DNA from: Eutypella sp. D-1
Taxonomy: Eukaryota > Ascomycota > Sordariomycetes > Xylariales > Diatrypaceae
Length of the DNA: 64,000 nucleotides
Reading direction: 5' to 3'
Assembly (NCBI GenBank): GCA_023313575.1
Contig: JAJTTP010000006.1
Span: 1,736,001-1,800,000, forward strand
Shown: in pieces, positions 1-13,134 of the stretch
How positions within the stretch are numbered: position 1 is the stretch's first letter
How the letters are laid out: every line of letters begins with the position of its first letter
Program-made: the position numbers and the translations under genes
Notes under the pieces: generated by a model
The model's input: only the letters and a program-made list of their open reading frames with translations
Database searches by the model: none
Told to the model about the DNA's origin: nothing

Positions 1-342
1 GGAAAGAAGTCGGACAATATGTTCAAATCGGTGATAGTGAGCATTAGAGCTTATCTTTTTACCAGCTTGTCGGAAACATCAACACCAATCTGGCTCTAAG
101 ACCAACCTAAGGAGCTCGCACCAGACGTAGTGATATAATGGCACTGTAGTTCGTGCTGTGATCGTCATGCAACCCGGGATCTCCCACGTCTTCGAAAAAG
201 AATTAACATTTACATATCCACGGAATATGGAATGAATTATGATACAGGGCTGTCTTGAGCCGTTCGATTCTCCCAGATTAAACACCGTACGCCGCACCGT
301 TGTGGAGTTGGAATCCCATTCCGTCTAAACCATGTCGTGGTT

Positions 343-379
<37 letters not shown>

Positions 380-474
380 GAACCTAGCCTAACCATTACT
401 TACTTTTACCAGCCCCCAGAAAGCATTCCTTCGCACCGCGTAAACACTGGCATTAAAGTGGCGAAGCCGGAGCA
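1..474. other. 3' flank of the Zn2Cys6 gene; no gene seen
   Basis: No convincing coding region. The stretch lies downstream of the minus-strand transcription factor gene and probably holds its 3' UTR and terminator. The only distinctive element is the AC repeat listed separately. Confidence 0.6.
345..376. repeat. (AC)16 microsatellite
   Basis: Sixteen uninterrupted AC dinucleotides, about 100 bp beyond the stop codon of the transcription factor gene. Likely polymorphic in length. Confidence 0.97.
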
Positions 475-3363
475 CTACGTCGGACTCTGCCAAGTGAGCA
501 TATTCGTAGGCCAGGTGTCGTCCACGAAATCCATCATAAGGTATTCTTGCATGTAATCAAAGGTTTGTGTATCTCCGAAGCCGGTCTGCATATCATAGAC
601 ACCGGCACCGGCGGAGGTGTCGCCTATCTCGTTCCCAGTCGCACCGACACCGTTGACACTGTTGCCGGTGCTGGCGGTAGCAGCAGCCGCGGAACTTCCG
701 TTTCCATTATCGCCGCCGGAATTGGCACTACCGGATGCTGGAGCAGTGGTACTAGCACCTGCGGTGGAGGCAGAGGTGTCGGAAGGGGGAATGGCGCCAC
801 ACTGCTCGAGCGACGCCTTCCACGCGGGAATTGTGGAGTAGAGGGCGTTGGCACCCTTGGTGAACATGTCGCCGCCGTCAGGGCCATCGCTCTTGAGGCC
901 GACGTCGCGCGCAACGGCGGCAAAGCGCCCCGCCGCCTTCTCCAGCACCGCGATCAGGTCTACCGTCTGTCGGATGGTTGCTCGGTCCCAACCCGGGTCG
1001 TCCGTCAGCGAAAGCCGGTAGAGCACCTGCGTGCACCGGGAAAAATTCAGGAAGAACTTCCATATGATCAGTAATGATGACGTCGAAAGAGAAAGGGGGC
1101 TTGAAAGGGGGTTTGCTGCTGGTGGTGGTGTTAATACTCACAGACATAGGAAACCCAATGTATTCTGACGGTTCGAACCCGAGGTAGTACTCTAACGCTA
1201 CCTTGGCAGCGCGAAGGCAAGCATCGAAGCACTCGACGCGGGCGATGTCCACGAATCCTGGCTGTGAGGAAGGTACCGAACTCTGTAACGGCAGGTCGTA
1301 GATCTGCACTTCAGTGGCGTGCAGGTAATTCATGACGATATCTTTCCCAGTTTCCCACTGTCAGCTAAGCGAAAAGGAAATGCACGAAGCGCACAAATTT
1401 ACACGCATCGTTACGTGTTAACCGTGAGAGGTGAGTGATACCAAATAAAACATCGATAGTAGATAAAAGGGGGAACGTGGGGGGGGGGGGGGGGGGGTAA
1501 GTAGAAAAGAGGGCCATGACATACTATTCTCTAGTAATTCGGGAGTCAGACTTTTCCTGATCTCGTCTATATTTGCCCGTAGCGACTTCACAAAATGTAT
1601 CGGTATGGGCTTGGAGCTCGCCGCTGTGGACCGGCCGCCAAACTCTGAATTCATCCACTGTATATGGGAGAAGTCCTCGAGGACCTTGTAGATCTTCACT
1701 AGGGCGACAAGGACCAAGTCTCCCGACCACTGCGGCGAGTCGCTGAGCTTCTGCATGCACTCCTCCATATGCGGTGTCCAGCGCATTGTTTGCGTCTTGA
1801 GGAAGAAGTAGTTGCTACAGCATGTCGTTAGTTAACATAGAGTCTGGCGACATAAGGAAAGAGGGCTCAGAGACATTGTAACTCACTTAACGCATATAAT
1901 GTAGCAGGCCAGTACCGCTCTGCGATGCTCGTGCGTGCGCTCTGTCGGCAGCCACGGGAGCGGACAGGTGAAACGATAGGGCCTGAAGGCGTGACTTTCT
2001 TTGAGGGGGTTGAAATGAGTAGGCTTGTCGAGTCTGAGGTCCGCCACTATACCCATGGCGAGTCCTGCATAGGTGGACACGATCGGTCTTCCCTGAGCGT
2101 GGGTCATGCCCCTGCAGCAAAGAATTGACGTGTCTCGTTAGTATCATTTTCTGTTTTTTACATGTTTGCTTGGCTGATCCAAATCTTTGAGAGGGAACAT
2201 AATTGCTGAGCAGATCATTGATAGCCCGTGGAAGGCAAGAAGCGATAGCCAAGCAACAGTCATGTTGTAGGCTAGGCACATGAGAGGTGAACGTACCAGG
2301 CGACAAAGGTCAGCAAACCAAGGAGCAGGTCCATTGAGCGATCACACCGGACGAGCACCTGATGGCCAGTAACCTCACGGACTCGCTGACTAATTAGACT
2401 CTGCTCGACTGATGATTTGCAGCCGAGAGCTCGTATATTGAGCCATAAGTACGGGTTTACTTGTTGTAGTTCTTGGGCCCTATGATGTCGAAGTTTATGC
2501 CATGGTCAGCCACGCCACTGTGAGCGAATCGCGGTGTAAGGGAAAGCGAAAGAGGCTGAGAATTGGGGGGCTGAAATCTAGAGAACATACGTGGCCTCTG
2601 GTGGTATATATACGAAGGGGAAGAACTTCAGGTGGTGCTTCCTGAATGAGTCTAAACACTCGTCGGCCTCCTCCATGGTGAGTTCCGGAATCTCCGTCTT
2701 GGACCCTGCCGGCTCCTCCGATGGCTGGTAAGGAACCGCCGAGGGTGCCAGGCTGTTCGAGACTGCCGTACTAGCCAGTTGCGAGAACGGATACATATCC
2801 TTCAGTCTCAGGCGTGGCGCGTCGCCGCTGGTGCTCGATTCGGGGGTGGGGACCTGATGGGGCCGGGCGCCATTTGTGTCACAAGGCACTCCAGCCCCTG
2901 CCCCTGCCCCTATACCGACACCAGCATCGGCGGCGGCAGCGGCGGCGGCGGCGGCAGTGGCGGACTCGGTGCCCCGCATAGCACCTGCGACAGATGCGGA
3001 GGCCTGCGACCTCAACAGTGAAACGAGGTCGTCGAGCTTCTCTTCAAGCTGGGCCGTCCTCGCGATGTCGCTGTCTTTGCTCCCGTCCTTACTGCCAAGA
3101 CCACCTGTACTACCCCGAAGAGCAGACCGGGCCCGGGCGGATCCCCGCTTTCTCACCGTCTGAGACGGCACGCATTCCCGACTAAGACGGTGGCAACGGT
3201 CGCACACGGAGGTGCTGCCGCGGCTGAAGACACACTTGCATTTGGCCTTGGCACAATTAGTGCAGGCGTGCCCATAGGGTGCCGAGATTCTCTGTTGTTG
3301 TTGGTGCGGAATTGAGGACCTCCGACTGACGCCAGAGGCGGAAAGTGACGGTAGCGTGTCCAT
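475..3363 (-). CDS. Zn2Cys6 fungal-specific transcription factor, six exons
   Basis: Predicted nuclear zinc-cluster regulator of 740 residues. Proposed exons: 2591-3363, 2297-2479, 1887-2111, 1525-1814, 1142-1341 and 475-1026; all phases agree and each junction restores a family-like sequence. The binuclear cluster sits near the N-terminus (Cys34, 37, 44, 54, 57, 64; C-x2-C-x6-C-x9-C-x2-C-x6-C). A short predicted coiled coil (around TAQLEEKLDDLVSLLRSQ) and poly-Ala/Gly-Ala tracts follow. The middle homology region starts near FFPFVYIPPEATAQELQQ and contains DLLLGLLTFVAW. The tail is Ser/Ala/Gly-rich and ends in an acidic/aromatic stretch that could activate transcription (inference). The frame is open upstream to 3447 but only with GTG, so the first ATG at 3363 is chosen; an upstream coding exon cannot be excluded. 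Targets are unknown. No neighbouring pathway genes suggest a role. Confidence 0.92.
1479..1497. repeat. G19 homopolymer inside an intron
   Basis: Nineteen consecutive G on the plus strand (C on the transcribed sense), lying in intron 4 (1342-1524) of the zinc-cluster gene. Such runs are error-prone in sequencing, so the exact length is uncertain. Confidence 0.9.
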
Positions 3364-6300
3364 AAGGGGTCCCCCACGATTCCTGATCTGGTGGATATCC
3401 GGGTGTCGGGCGTCGGATTTCACGTCAGGGGTTGTCTTAGACGCCACGCCGAGATCAAATCAATCGAATCAAGCGTAAGTGATAGCACGGACGGATGCGA
3501 TGTCAATCAAAACGGGATGCACAATAACACCGTCCCGAAAGCCTTCTCGGAAATCGAATCAGGATTTGGGGAAATATCCGGTTACCAAGCAAACACAATA
3601 TTGTGATCGATTGATTCTGCCCTACGCGTAGAGTGGTAGAGAAGCTGGTATAAGTGCGGCGGGATTAGTGCGTGAATTCCGAAGTCCGTTTAGGATCCCA
3701 TCATGTTCTGGGGCTTAACTAGCGCTCCTTATTGGCCTTATTGCGTGTGTTTAGTGGCTGTATTGTATTGTATTAGTCGAGTAGTGAACTAAATAAACTT
3801 CGAGACAAAACTCAGAACTATAATAGAAATCTCCAGCCCATTTATGCAATGGATATAATTAATCTTTCATTTATTTGCACCAGGATTGCATCAGCGAGTC
3901 ATTTAAAAAAAATCACCGCGGTTACCACTGCGTGCGAGAAATCCTGTTGCCTACGATAGGTTGTACGCCTTTTCGTGGTGGTCTAATGACTACCTAGAGT
4001 CTAGGTAGCTGCTGATTAAAGCCACATTCGGAGTTCGTTTGAATCCCGTCCGGTCCTCCGCCCCTCAAAACGGACAATGTTGATAACCCGAAGCACAGTT
4101 TACATAGCCATGTCTTTGTTTACTTCTTGCAACGGTGAAACCCCATCTTGTTATTGAATGAACAGCTCAGAACATTATCCACAGTACCCTCATGATGGAC
4201 TCTGGAGATATTGCGAGCGCATGTCTTCTGCGACGCTAGATAGCAGCTATGAAGAAGAACGCTGCGTATGGTAAGCTGAGAAAGAGCAGTATCATATCCC
4301 AACATACAACATTCCGAGCGAGCCACACTGCATTTGTCCACCATAGTATTTTGGGTTTACCACGGAGATCATGCTATTTACTCGGCACCAGCTGTGTAAA
4401 AGTTTCTGTTCAATGTGCGCTCTATGCCAAGGTTTCAGGAGACCTGATATTGGCGATGACGAAGTTGTCTCGAAGAAGCTACCTATGGCGGCATACTTAT
4501 ACACAGTTCAAATTGATCAATAGCCGCTGTAAAGCACCAGTTACGAAAGAAATATCAGGTGGTAGGTTTAAAACTTGGAGGAAGGTTTGGCCCAGAACGG
4601 GGATAGGAGAAAGGCCGGAGTGAGCGATAAGGTCTTCCAATCGAACAGCTTCAATCCGGCAACTCCATGGAACAAGTGCCAGAAAACCACTAGCCCGGGA
4701 CTTATTGTATGCTAGCAACGGTCCTTTCTAGTATAGTCGCCCCGATTACGTTTCGCCTCTACCCGCCGGTGACGACAACGACGACACGGCATTGTCTTTA
4801 AATGGCTGCCAATAGTCTAGAAGACATTTATTATTTGGAGTAGAGGACTACTCCCTGAGTGTCATCTTGGTTAAGAGCCATGAGATCAATGTTACGTGGG
4901 ACGGATGATCACCGACGCCTCACATTACAGCTGCGGCAAGCCACCTCGCCAACATCAACGGTAACTGTCCCGATGACGCCGAGGCGGCGCTCGGGTCTTT
5001 CGGGGTGTTGAATCGGATTTAGTGTCGGAGCTGCGTGGACACGTCTCGCAGGATTGGAGAGGCTGGATGCATACGGAGATTTTATCCAACAATGATGACC
5101 GTCATATCGTGGGAAGCATTGACGCCCGGGCACTTGATACGTGCTCTACCACGAGAAACGGTGGCTATTACACGACGGCCCCGTCCTCAGCCCGGCCTAT
5201 AGCGTACCAGTCTTCCCGAAGCGGATCGCCAACAAAATCACCAGTCAGACCATAGTCCAGTCTTAGACGAGGAACGTGCCAAATGCTAGGTCACAAGATA
5301 ATGCCATGCGTGTTGGAGTCATATTGGGCATGTGGTAGCCGCGGGTATCTCCTGGGAAATCGAACAGGCGAGGAACCCTTCCAGCAATGAGCCAGGTGCG
5401 CTTCGAAGCGACGCACGCAGCACTTTGTCGTCCCAGCCCGGCCAGGCTTAGGGGCTGAAACTGACTATATTTAACCAGGTCAATAGGGGCGAGCATGCCT
5501 AACCCTCGTTATAGTGATGGTGGCATGCATCGAAAAAAGGGAAACGCATGCGTGGCTGCCTGATTCATCCTTGGCCATTGCCCTTTGAATGTCTGCCTCC
5601 CCTTGTAGTTCTGTAGATGATCTCAATTCTAGCAATGCTCGTCATACATGATATATTGTCTCGAGTTGAATGAGTTGTGGTCATACGTATAATGAGTGTC
5701 ACGTATGTCATAAGCAATAAGTCATTGAGAGAAGCTACGTCATTAATTGCAATGAATATTATCTAGCAGGGCAATAGTTATCAAATATCACCACAACCGT
5801 AGCATAGCTATCGCAAGACGATCACGGCTGTAGGTGGATGCCGGCATCGGTATATTCACCCCGGTGATGTCATAGGGGTAGCCCTCGACAGCGCCCAGAG
5901 CCTCATTGGACCATGTTTATATTCCCAATACTCAACCTCAAAGCTGAATATTACACGCTCAAGGTGGGATGTCTGGGAACTAGTACTTGATCGTTGACTC
6001 TGGGCGTCCGATATTCTTCTCTCACACATTTAAATAAGAGGCAATGAACCAATTATCATCTTCTGCAAAACCTTACCGATCTGCACCACGGACCGCTAGG
6101 CTTTGACTTTGGAGCCCGCCCCTAATGTGGTACCGAGTACCACGCGATGTTTCAGGTAAGTGTGCCTGGTTCATGTGTTGGCGCCTATGAAGGTCGTCTT
6201 ACCTACCCCCGAGTAGACCGCCAGGCCAGCTACCGGTCTATTTTTGATCAGCACCGTAAGCCACGGGGCGGTATCATTCGCTAGGTCACCCAGGCGGCGG

Positions 6301-8999
6301 CGTGTGTATCGCGTGTACGGGTAACTATTGATAGATAGCCCTGCGGCTGAGTGGCTTTCTTTCCAGCCGTATCTGGGGGCGGAATGCACGGGTGTTTTTT
6401 GTGGTGTACCGCGCGAGTAGGTACCCTTACTCTGGACTCCCGAAGGATCCGTGAGCAGGTGGGTAGGTAGGCACGTGTGGTCCCCTCTCACACCCGCAAT
6501 CCCGGTGCAGCGGGTACCCCTATCTTATGCATTACCATGCCCAGGACCTAGAGAAGGAAACGAAACTTGACTCTGACTCTCGCTGACTCTTGTTACCGGT
6601 TGGGGCCGTAGGAGAAGCTGCATAGCCAATTTCATCATGGAGGTTGATGGCCCAGATCTCGATTGAAGTTTTGCAACCATCTGGAGCAAGCACAGATAAG
6701 CTGCACGCATGCCTAGGTACTCAGCACGCCGACGGGGTGACACCTACGGCCTAGAACACCAGTTCCAAAGTGTCTAGAATCGAAGAATTTTATGAGCGTT
6801 AGTCGTATGACGTCGGTTGGTACCAAAGAAGAGGACTTAACTGAGTTTGTCCAGCCATAGACCGTGGCATCGCTTTATTTAGGCTCGCACCCTGATATCG
6901 CAGACATCCAACGACATATGTATGCCGATGGTCAAAACTACATGGCCAGCTCATAAAATGGCATGAGTTGCGTAATACGCGAGCGAAACATCGCTATTTT
7001 GGCAATAGCATGCAAGTGACTCATTCAGCCTGCCCGGCGGCCCAACCGTATGGAATGCACAGGTGGAAATGGATTACTATGGCACGGTACCATGATATTA
7101 TGTAGTCAAGGTAGGCATCGACCCCAGCCCAATAAAGCCGAGTAGGATACGGTGACATCCACTGTGTGCTCCCACATACACATCATGCATACCACGCACA
7201 CGCCAATGGACAGGCAAAAGGCCAGGCTGGAGTGTGCTTACTTATCCCCATCACCACCATCGTCGGTAGTAGTATATATACTGTAGTGTTTGGGGGTGGT
7301 TGGAGACAAGGGCGCGCTTGTTTCGGCTTGTGTGATATGTCTGCAACTGCACGGTTGCGGTAGTAGGTAGTTGGTTAAGGGCATGGATGTTACTCTGCCT
7401 TCTTCTCCCATCGAAGAGGAAGATCTGCGATACCTTCCAATGCCGGCGCAGGTATCTTGTCTGCACACACAACGTACCGCATAATTTGCTCGCTGCTGAC
7501 TCGTATGATTTATATGCGCGCATACAAAACGCACAATTTAAACTCGCGGTTCAAGCTTCCCCCCCTCCCCTCTCCCCGCAATCTGGTATTGGTCGGCCGA
7601 ACTATCTAATTATTGATTGGCATGATGCGCAACCAGACATGCCTAGTAGAGAAATGTCATCATCTTATATGCCTGCCTATATTGGATGTCAATGGGAGAG
7701 GGACAGAGGGAGGGGTAAAAGAAAAAAAAAGCTTCGCTGGCACGGACACAGCGTCGCTTAGACCCGTTCATGCACACTTTGTTTTTTGCCCTTCTTTCTT
7801 TTCGACCCCTCCTAATTCGCGGGGTAATTCTCTTTCTCCCTTCCATATTACTTGGGATCGCTTCCGTGATGACTCGATTTGTGAGGTTCGGGTATTATAG
7901 CCTGCCGCGCCTGACGGTGCCGTAGCCAGTCACCTTCGCCTAGGTTCAATATTGACCTTTCCTATCAAGGCGATGGGACGGCCTACTGCTCTATACTTAT
8001 GCTATGTAGTGGGGGAGAAGGACGAGAAGCCAAGGTCTGAGGTGCGCATCGAATCGCTTGCGTGCTTGATATCCGATAATTCCTAGGTTGCTACCCAAAC
8101 GGCTCATGAGCGAAGATAATTATAAGGCTGGATGGGGGGAAATATACGCTATTTCCAAGCTTGCTTCTTCCACTTGAGTACCGCACAAAGTACGGAAGGG
8201 GTGAAACATGCGGACCGAGCCATGAATGGATTAATATCAACGGCCGGGCCATAAGCAAAAACGCCAACGAGAACTTTAACAGAGAAAAGCTTCGCCCAGA
8301 GCGGCCGCCAAGACCAAGTAGGAGCTATTTGATCTCATCAGATGACATATGGAGACGACGTCTATAATCTTCCTAGTCGGTAGATACTAGATAGCTGGGG
8401 GCTTAACTTACAACGACAATTTTGGCTTTCTCCAATGATCCAAACCACCTGTCTGTCCCTAGGGTCTGTGTAGGTGGACAGGCAGCCTATCACAGAACCT
8501 CCTATATAACCTGGGAAGGCCACACGAGTTCACAAGCTAAGTACCTACCTAGGTGTATATGCAGGCGCGGTACAAGACGATACAGTACAGCACAGTTAGT
8601 GAACCGGCGCTGAGGTTTGTCACCTGAGATCACGTTCGGGTAGATGATGGTGGGAGGGTTTTAGTCGGTTCAAATGCCGGCATAAGAGTCGGCTGCTTTC
8701 CCCTTTCCCGACTAGCCCGGGCTGCCCGGTCGTCTTCGGCGTCTTTGTGTGGGGGGTTTTTTGCCCAGTTGGTACCTACAGTAAACCCAACCAGGATGGT
8801 GGGAGGGTTAATGGAGATGGGGGGTTTTTTTTTTCTTTTTCTCTCTTATTGATGTTGTGCTATATGTACAATGTTACACAGCGCAACCGGACAGGCTGTT
8901 CCTTGTCGCGCCGTTATTATATGATATTTCGTTTTTGTCCCCTTCTTATGATGCGATAACGAACCAACCAGTCTCGATAGCAACCCTCGTTAGCGACGA
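3364..8999. other. Long intergenic stretch, first part; no gene seen
   Basis: About 5.6 kb upstream of the zinc-cluster gene. Open frames are short, lie on both strands, and show no recognisable domain or consistent exon chain. The zinc-cluster promoter should lie in the first part. Composition is near balanced, with stops in all frames. I see no tRNA, no terminal repeats and no intact transposase. A decayed element cannot be excluded without a repeat search. Confidence 0.55.
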
Positions 9000-9809
9000 T
9001 AGCCAGTCACTATAACTTATGTTATCCCAATAGTTGCCAGACCGAACCCGCATGATTAGGTCTTCACCTTGATCCATAGCTCCTATGTAGGTTACGTATG
9101 CAAACACCTGCAAGACGAAGGGACCAGAAGGGCAGAGGGGCTGATGACTTCAAGTCTGATGCAGGTGATATTTAGACATGTAACTTATGTGGACATCGGG
9201 CGCCAGTGAATGAATTATCCTTATCACGGAGAACCTCGCGCTAGGCAGCGCAGCAATCAACAGACAGCAAATTGTTCCCGAGGTCAGCACAGATATCACA
9301 GCAACACAGCCAGCTGTGAAGATCTACCAAGCGGCGGGACGATTCATTCAGTCTGCCTACCAACTATGTGCGGTACCAAGGTACTAACTATAACTGATCT
9401 GGGCTATAGCGGCCATGATAGGTCCAGGGTAGCATGCAAAGCACCAGCGCTTGGAAGGGATTAAGCAATGATCGACCCTGCAGGTTAAGATTGCTGCCCC
9501 TCGACTGGCCCGACAGAGCGCTGCATGACCTTCTTGCTGACTCCGCAGCCCAGGCGGCGTACCCACCTTGCTAGAACCGCATAGGCAATAGGCAGTGTTG
9601 CTCGCCCCGGTGGAAGTCGCTGGGGCGGCCAGTGAGAGGGCGCGGAAACTGAACGAGGGGCAGGGAGAGGGATCGCTGAAGGGATCGAAAGGTTGGAGTT
9701 GCCATGAGAGGAATGCCGTTGGCGTTGGCATTGGCGGGGAACCGGCGATCTGGGGGATAGCCAGTAGATAAGCATGACGATGTCGGGAAAAAGGGACAAG
9801 TCTGTCTAT

Positions 9810-9846
9810 CTGTGTATATATTGCATCTGTGTATATATTGCATCTG
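9810..9846. repeat. 17-bp tandem duplication
   Basis: Two perfect copies of CTGTGTATATATTGCAT (9810-9826 and 9827-9843) followed by CTG, the start of a third copy. Confidence 0.9.
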
Positions 9847-10171
9847 ACATCCATGGATAACAAAAAAGGCAGGGTTGCCTCAAACCCACTTTACCCCATG
9901 AACAGTACGTGTGAAATCGACACAGGAGACGGAAGCATGGGGTTACCAAGCTTTTCAGATGCTGATAACTAACAGTAAGGCCGACCTGCCTCGCCAAGCT
10001 AGTCCCCCTTTCGAAGCGGGCTATCACAACGGCCTCGGTCCGGTCTGACGATGTCCGGCGACCCCCACATACACCTTCAGCTGGTTCACTGCCTATTACT
10101 ACTTACGAAGGAGGTTAGTAGGGGTAGAATACCGGCTCCCGAGAGTCGGACGATGTGGAGGCCTTTCAAGT

Positions 10172-10198
10172 AAAAAAAAAAAAAAAAAAGAAAAAAAA
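10172..10198. repeat. Long interrupted poly-A tract
   Basis: A18, one G, then A8. It could be a relic of a retroposed tail, but I see no coding element 5' of it, so a simple homopolymer is equally likely. Confidence 0.85.
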
Positions 10199-10537
10199 GC
10201 ATCGCCAGGTAACCGTCCGCCGGTATGAAGTTCCCCGCCTTACCTAGATAGCCAGAGCAGGAATTTCCCTTCCGGGTGACGACAGGGCCAGATTGATCCT
10301 AGAATGATAGCCGGAACTGCCTGGAACTGCGTAGCACGGCGATTTTTTCTAAAAAATTTATTTCTTTTTTAACTTCATCGAGGGCCGGTGCCATTTTGAC
10401 AAAGCCGTTACGTGAACGATTCCATAATGTGGAGTTCTCGGTGGTCCGGTCCTTCTCCATTTGCCCTGTCATAGCCCGGGCCTTGTCGATACTAGTAGGT
10501 AAGTCGCTATTAACTAGAGCTCTATATAATAGTGAGC

Positions 10538-10546
10538 TACGGAGTA
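10538..10546. repeat. TACGGAGTA word, one of nine exact copies
   Basis: One exact copy of the 9-mer TACGGAGTA. Other copies, in either orientation, start at 10633, 35214, 35789, 36194, 42892, 52741, 60156 and 60570. All are intergenic. No function is claimed. Confidence 0.85.
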
Positions 10547-12604
10547 GTATAGATTTTCATTTAGTGATATCGATCGAGGACGGGAGGTTTCTCCGGGCTC
10601 GTCATATGTACAACCTTGAAGAAATAGATAGGTACGGAGTAGATAGGTAGAAAAAAGCAGGGTCTTGAGCGGCTAGGCACAGCACTAGTCGCGGTAACGT
10701 GAAATTCAATTTCTACGCGCGATGATATTGGTGTGTGAGTCAAGTCCCGGAGAAACGAAGAGATTTCTTTTTTTTGTCTCTCTCTTATTTTCTTCGTCTC
10801 CAAGAGAAAAAAGAAACAACGAGATGCAAGAAGAAGAGAAAATAGACCACAGACAACCGCCACATGGCAAGCCATCGAAGCAAAGAGCATGAACAGTTGG
10901 ATCCCGGTGCACCCGGTTAGGCACTCAGGTATACGCGTCGTCGTCCTCGTTACGGCATTGCTATAGAAGTCAGTTTAAAGTTTGATACCTTATAGCCGGT
11001 CCGCATTTAACTGGGCTGCGTTGAGTTTATAGCTTCCACTTGGGGGATGAGATGAGGATGAGACGATAACGAGAAGAATGGAGGTACAAACAACCAGTAA
11101 GCGATGTATATATATTTTTAAGTATTTATGTAGGTAGAAATGCGTACCGATAGGTAGTAGTAACACGGGTGGCCGCAGGGCATATTTACTGGTGCCAAGA
11201 TTGTACCAAGGTTGTACCAAGGTTCCGCCGTCTGGAGAGATCTACCAATCTGTGGATGCCCTCTCAGGCCTCTAGAAAAAGAACAGACGATTGATTTGAC
11301 GCCGGGAATTCGATAGGCAAAGCCCGATAGGTCTGGGTAGGCTGCGCTGAGGCCCTTTGGCCAACGAATCTTCGACCCAAGCGGAAATGCTTACATGCAA
11401 CTGCAACCAACGAGCACTATCGAGGAGGAATGTGACGGCCTGATATTTTTATAGCAGCACTCAAGTATGTACATGTGTAGTTAAGTCTACATATCCTGGC
11501 GGGTAGGTAAGCCCTGCGCCTATGTAGTTATCTGTAGCACGCGACCTCTCCAGAAACTGCATACCAAAGAGGTAGATAACACTGAACATTTGGAACATAC
11601 TGTGGGATAAATACCTAAGCTACTCATATGGGGTCTGTTAGAGAATCTATTTCCGCAAAAGGAAAGCAGTTATAGGAGAGTATGTCCACATGCGTTGTGA
11701 GGTCTCACTCATATTCCCCAGATAAACCTGCCTATCGACGAATACCGAAGACTTGTAAAAGCATGTATATAACGAGGTACCTTGGTAGTATGGAGTGTAT
11801 GAAATGATACGGTGGTATTCGAGGTTGTATACTTCGTAGTATTGGTACCTGTCCCATGCTGCCTCTCCTGCCTACTACCACATCGCATAACGAAGCACTG
11901 TGTCATGTCAGACGGGTCCGCTATGCTTTGTTCAGCCTGCTTCTCTACACAAGCCTACCCATATCTAGTACTGTATGATACGAGTACGAAGCCCTCTTTC
12001 CTTACAGTCATAACTTGTAGTGACACTGTCCTTGTATGTAGTACTGAAGAGTTAGTGTATTTTCTAAGCGCTAAGCAGTCTCTTCTTTTTTAGAGCAGTT
12101 AGTAGTACATAATACTTATACATGCTTAGGGTAGGTACTTGGGTAGGGTAGGTACTCTGTAATAATAGAAGTAGGCCCTTTTTGTCCCATTTTCTTTCTG
12201 CCAATTACCACTACTTGGTACATGCTAATAGATAATGGTAGTTTACTTGTACCAAGCCTTTCCCACATTCGATTCATTCCCGATTCCACCGATCTAATTA
12301 TTCAAACCTGCTGGTTTCCCATTTTGTGAACCAAAACCTGGGCGACCTTCTCCCACTCAAACTTCCTTACACATCAATTTGGGAAGGAAAAAAAAAGAAA
12401 AAAACTTTAAAAAAAAAAAATCAGAGTAGGGAAAGGCACCCAAAGCAGAGGCAGGCAAGGCAGAGAGTGAGATAGGCTACGGATGTCTTTGTATATACTT
12501 TCTTCATCCGTACCTGTCACTACCACCACGACTTTCACCATTACCACCACCACCACCAACACCACCATATACTCAACATATTAATAACTATCGGGTTGTG
12601 GACT

Positions 12605-12627
12605 TACATACATACATACATACATAC
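12605..12627. repeat. (TACA)n microsatellite
   Basis: Almost six uninterrupted TACA units in the acrB leader region. Confidence 0.9.
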
Positions 12628-12811
12628 GCAGATACATCATCACACTCACCGCTTAGTATTTACTGCCCTGTCAATCCCGCCCGCCGCACAACATAGCGTT
12701 TTTCGTCATTATCGTCGGGGGATCCCCTGTCGTGAATGCAGGAGGAGGTGGAGGAGAATTGCAAGAAGCCCGGTCGTTTTCGATCCCGGAAACGATCACA
12801 GGCTTACTTAC

Positions 12812-12847
12812 ACGCTTCACACGCTGCACACGCTGCACACGCTTCAC
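12812..12847. repeat. 9-bp minisatellite, four units
   Basis: Four head-to-tail units of ACGCTKCAC (K = T, G, G, T), followed by a degenerate unit and a short AC run. It lies about 290 bp upstream of the acrB ATG. Confidence 0.9.
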
Positions 12848-13134
12848 ATACTTTACACACACACACATAGGGTGCCACCATTCCGGTAAAGTTTGCGACA
12901 GCTGCCAATAACAACATCAACAACAGCAGCAGTAACAACAATTACATCCACTCCTTGTTCTTATTCTTTCTCTCTATATCTAGTACTTTTTCTTGAGGAA
13001 GCGACGACGACATCCCACGGTCAACCTTGTTTTTCCTTCCTTTCTTCCTACTAAAAAAAAATTCGGTAGGCTGCCCTGGCTCGGAATACATTTCTGGGCC
13101 GGATCAGCAAACCAAAACCGTCACGGCTTGTCGT

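Larger units (their letters stand above)
9000..12500. other. Long intergenic stretch, second part; no gene seen
   Basis: About 3.5 kb upstream of acrB. It holds a 17-bp tandem duplication, a long A tract, two copies of TACGGAGTA (10538, 10633) and TAGGTA-rich sequence around 12130-12165. The largest open frame (9384-9863, minus, 159 residues) has biased low-information composition and no family resemblance. Confidence 0.55.
12501..13134 (+). promoter_or_regulatory. acrB promoter/leader region, rich in simple repeats
   Basis: Immediately upstream of the acrB ATG. It holds CAC/ACC-rich tracts (around 12540-12575), a TACA repeat, a 9-bp minisatellite, CAA/CAG repeats (about 12905-12945) and pyrimidine-rich sequence near 12960-13050. 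Pyrimidine- and CAA-rich leaders are usual in filamentous fungi, so much of this is probably 5' UTR. A leader intron is possible; the transcription start cannot be placed. Confidence 0.5.

Noticed and set aside
3975..4060. tRNA-like segment with GGTGGTCTAATGA and GTTTGAATCCCG
   Set aside because: The acceptor stem does not close, the anticodon stem is poor and the T loop is not the consensus; at most a chance resemblance.
4249..4623. 124-codon plus frame
   Set aside because: No domain, no codon pattern, and equally long frames run antisense to it.
5788..5922. Minus-strand frame reading NEALGAVEGYPYDITGVN and on for about 41 codons
   Set aside because: It looks protein-like but is short, has no start or flanking exons, and no family could be named.
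9384..9863. 159-codon minus frame
   Set aside because: Composition is biased, it overlaps the 17-bp tandem repeat and no domain or neighbouring exon supports it.
10172..10198. Poly-A tract as the tail of a LINE
   Set aside because: No reverse transcriptase or endonuclease coding remnant is seen 5' of it.
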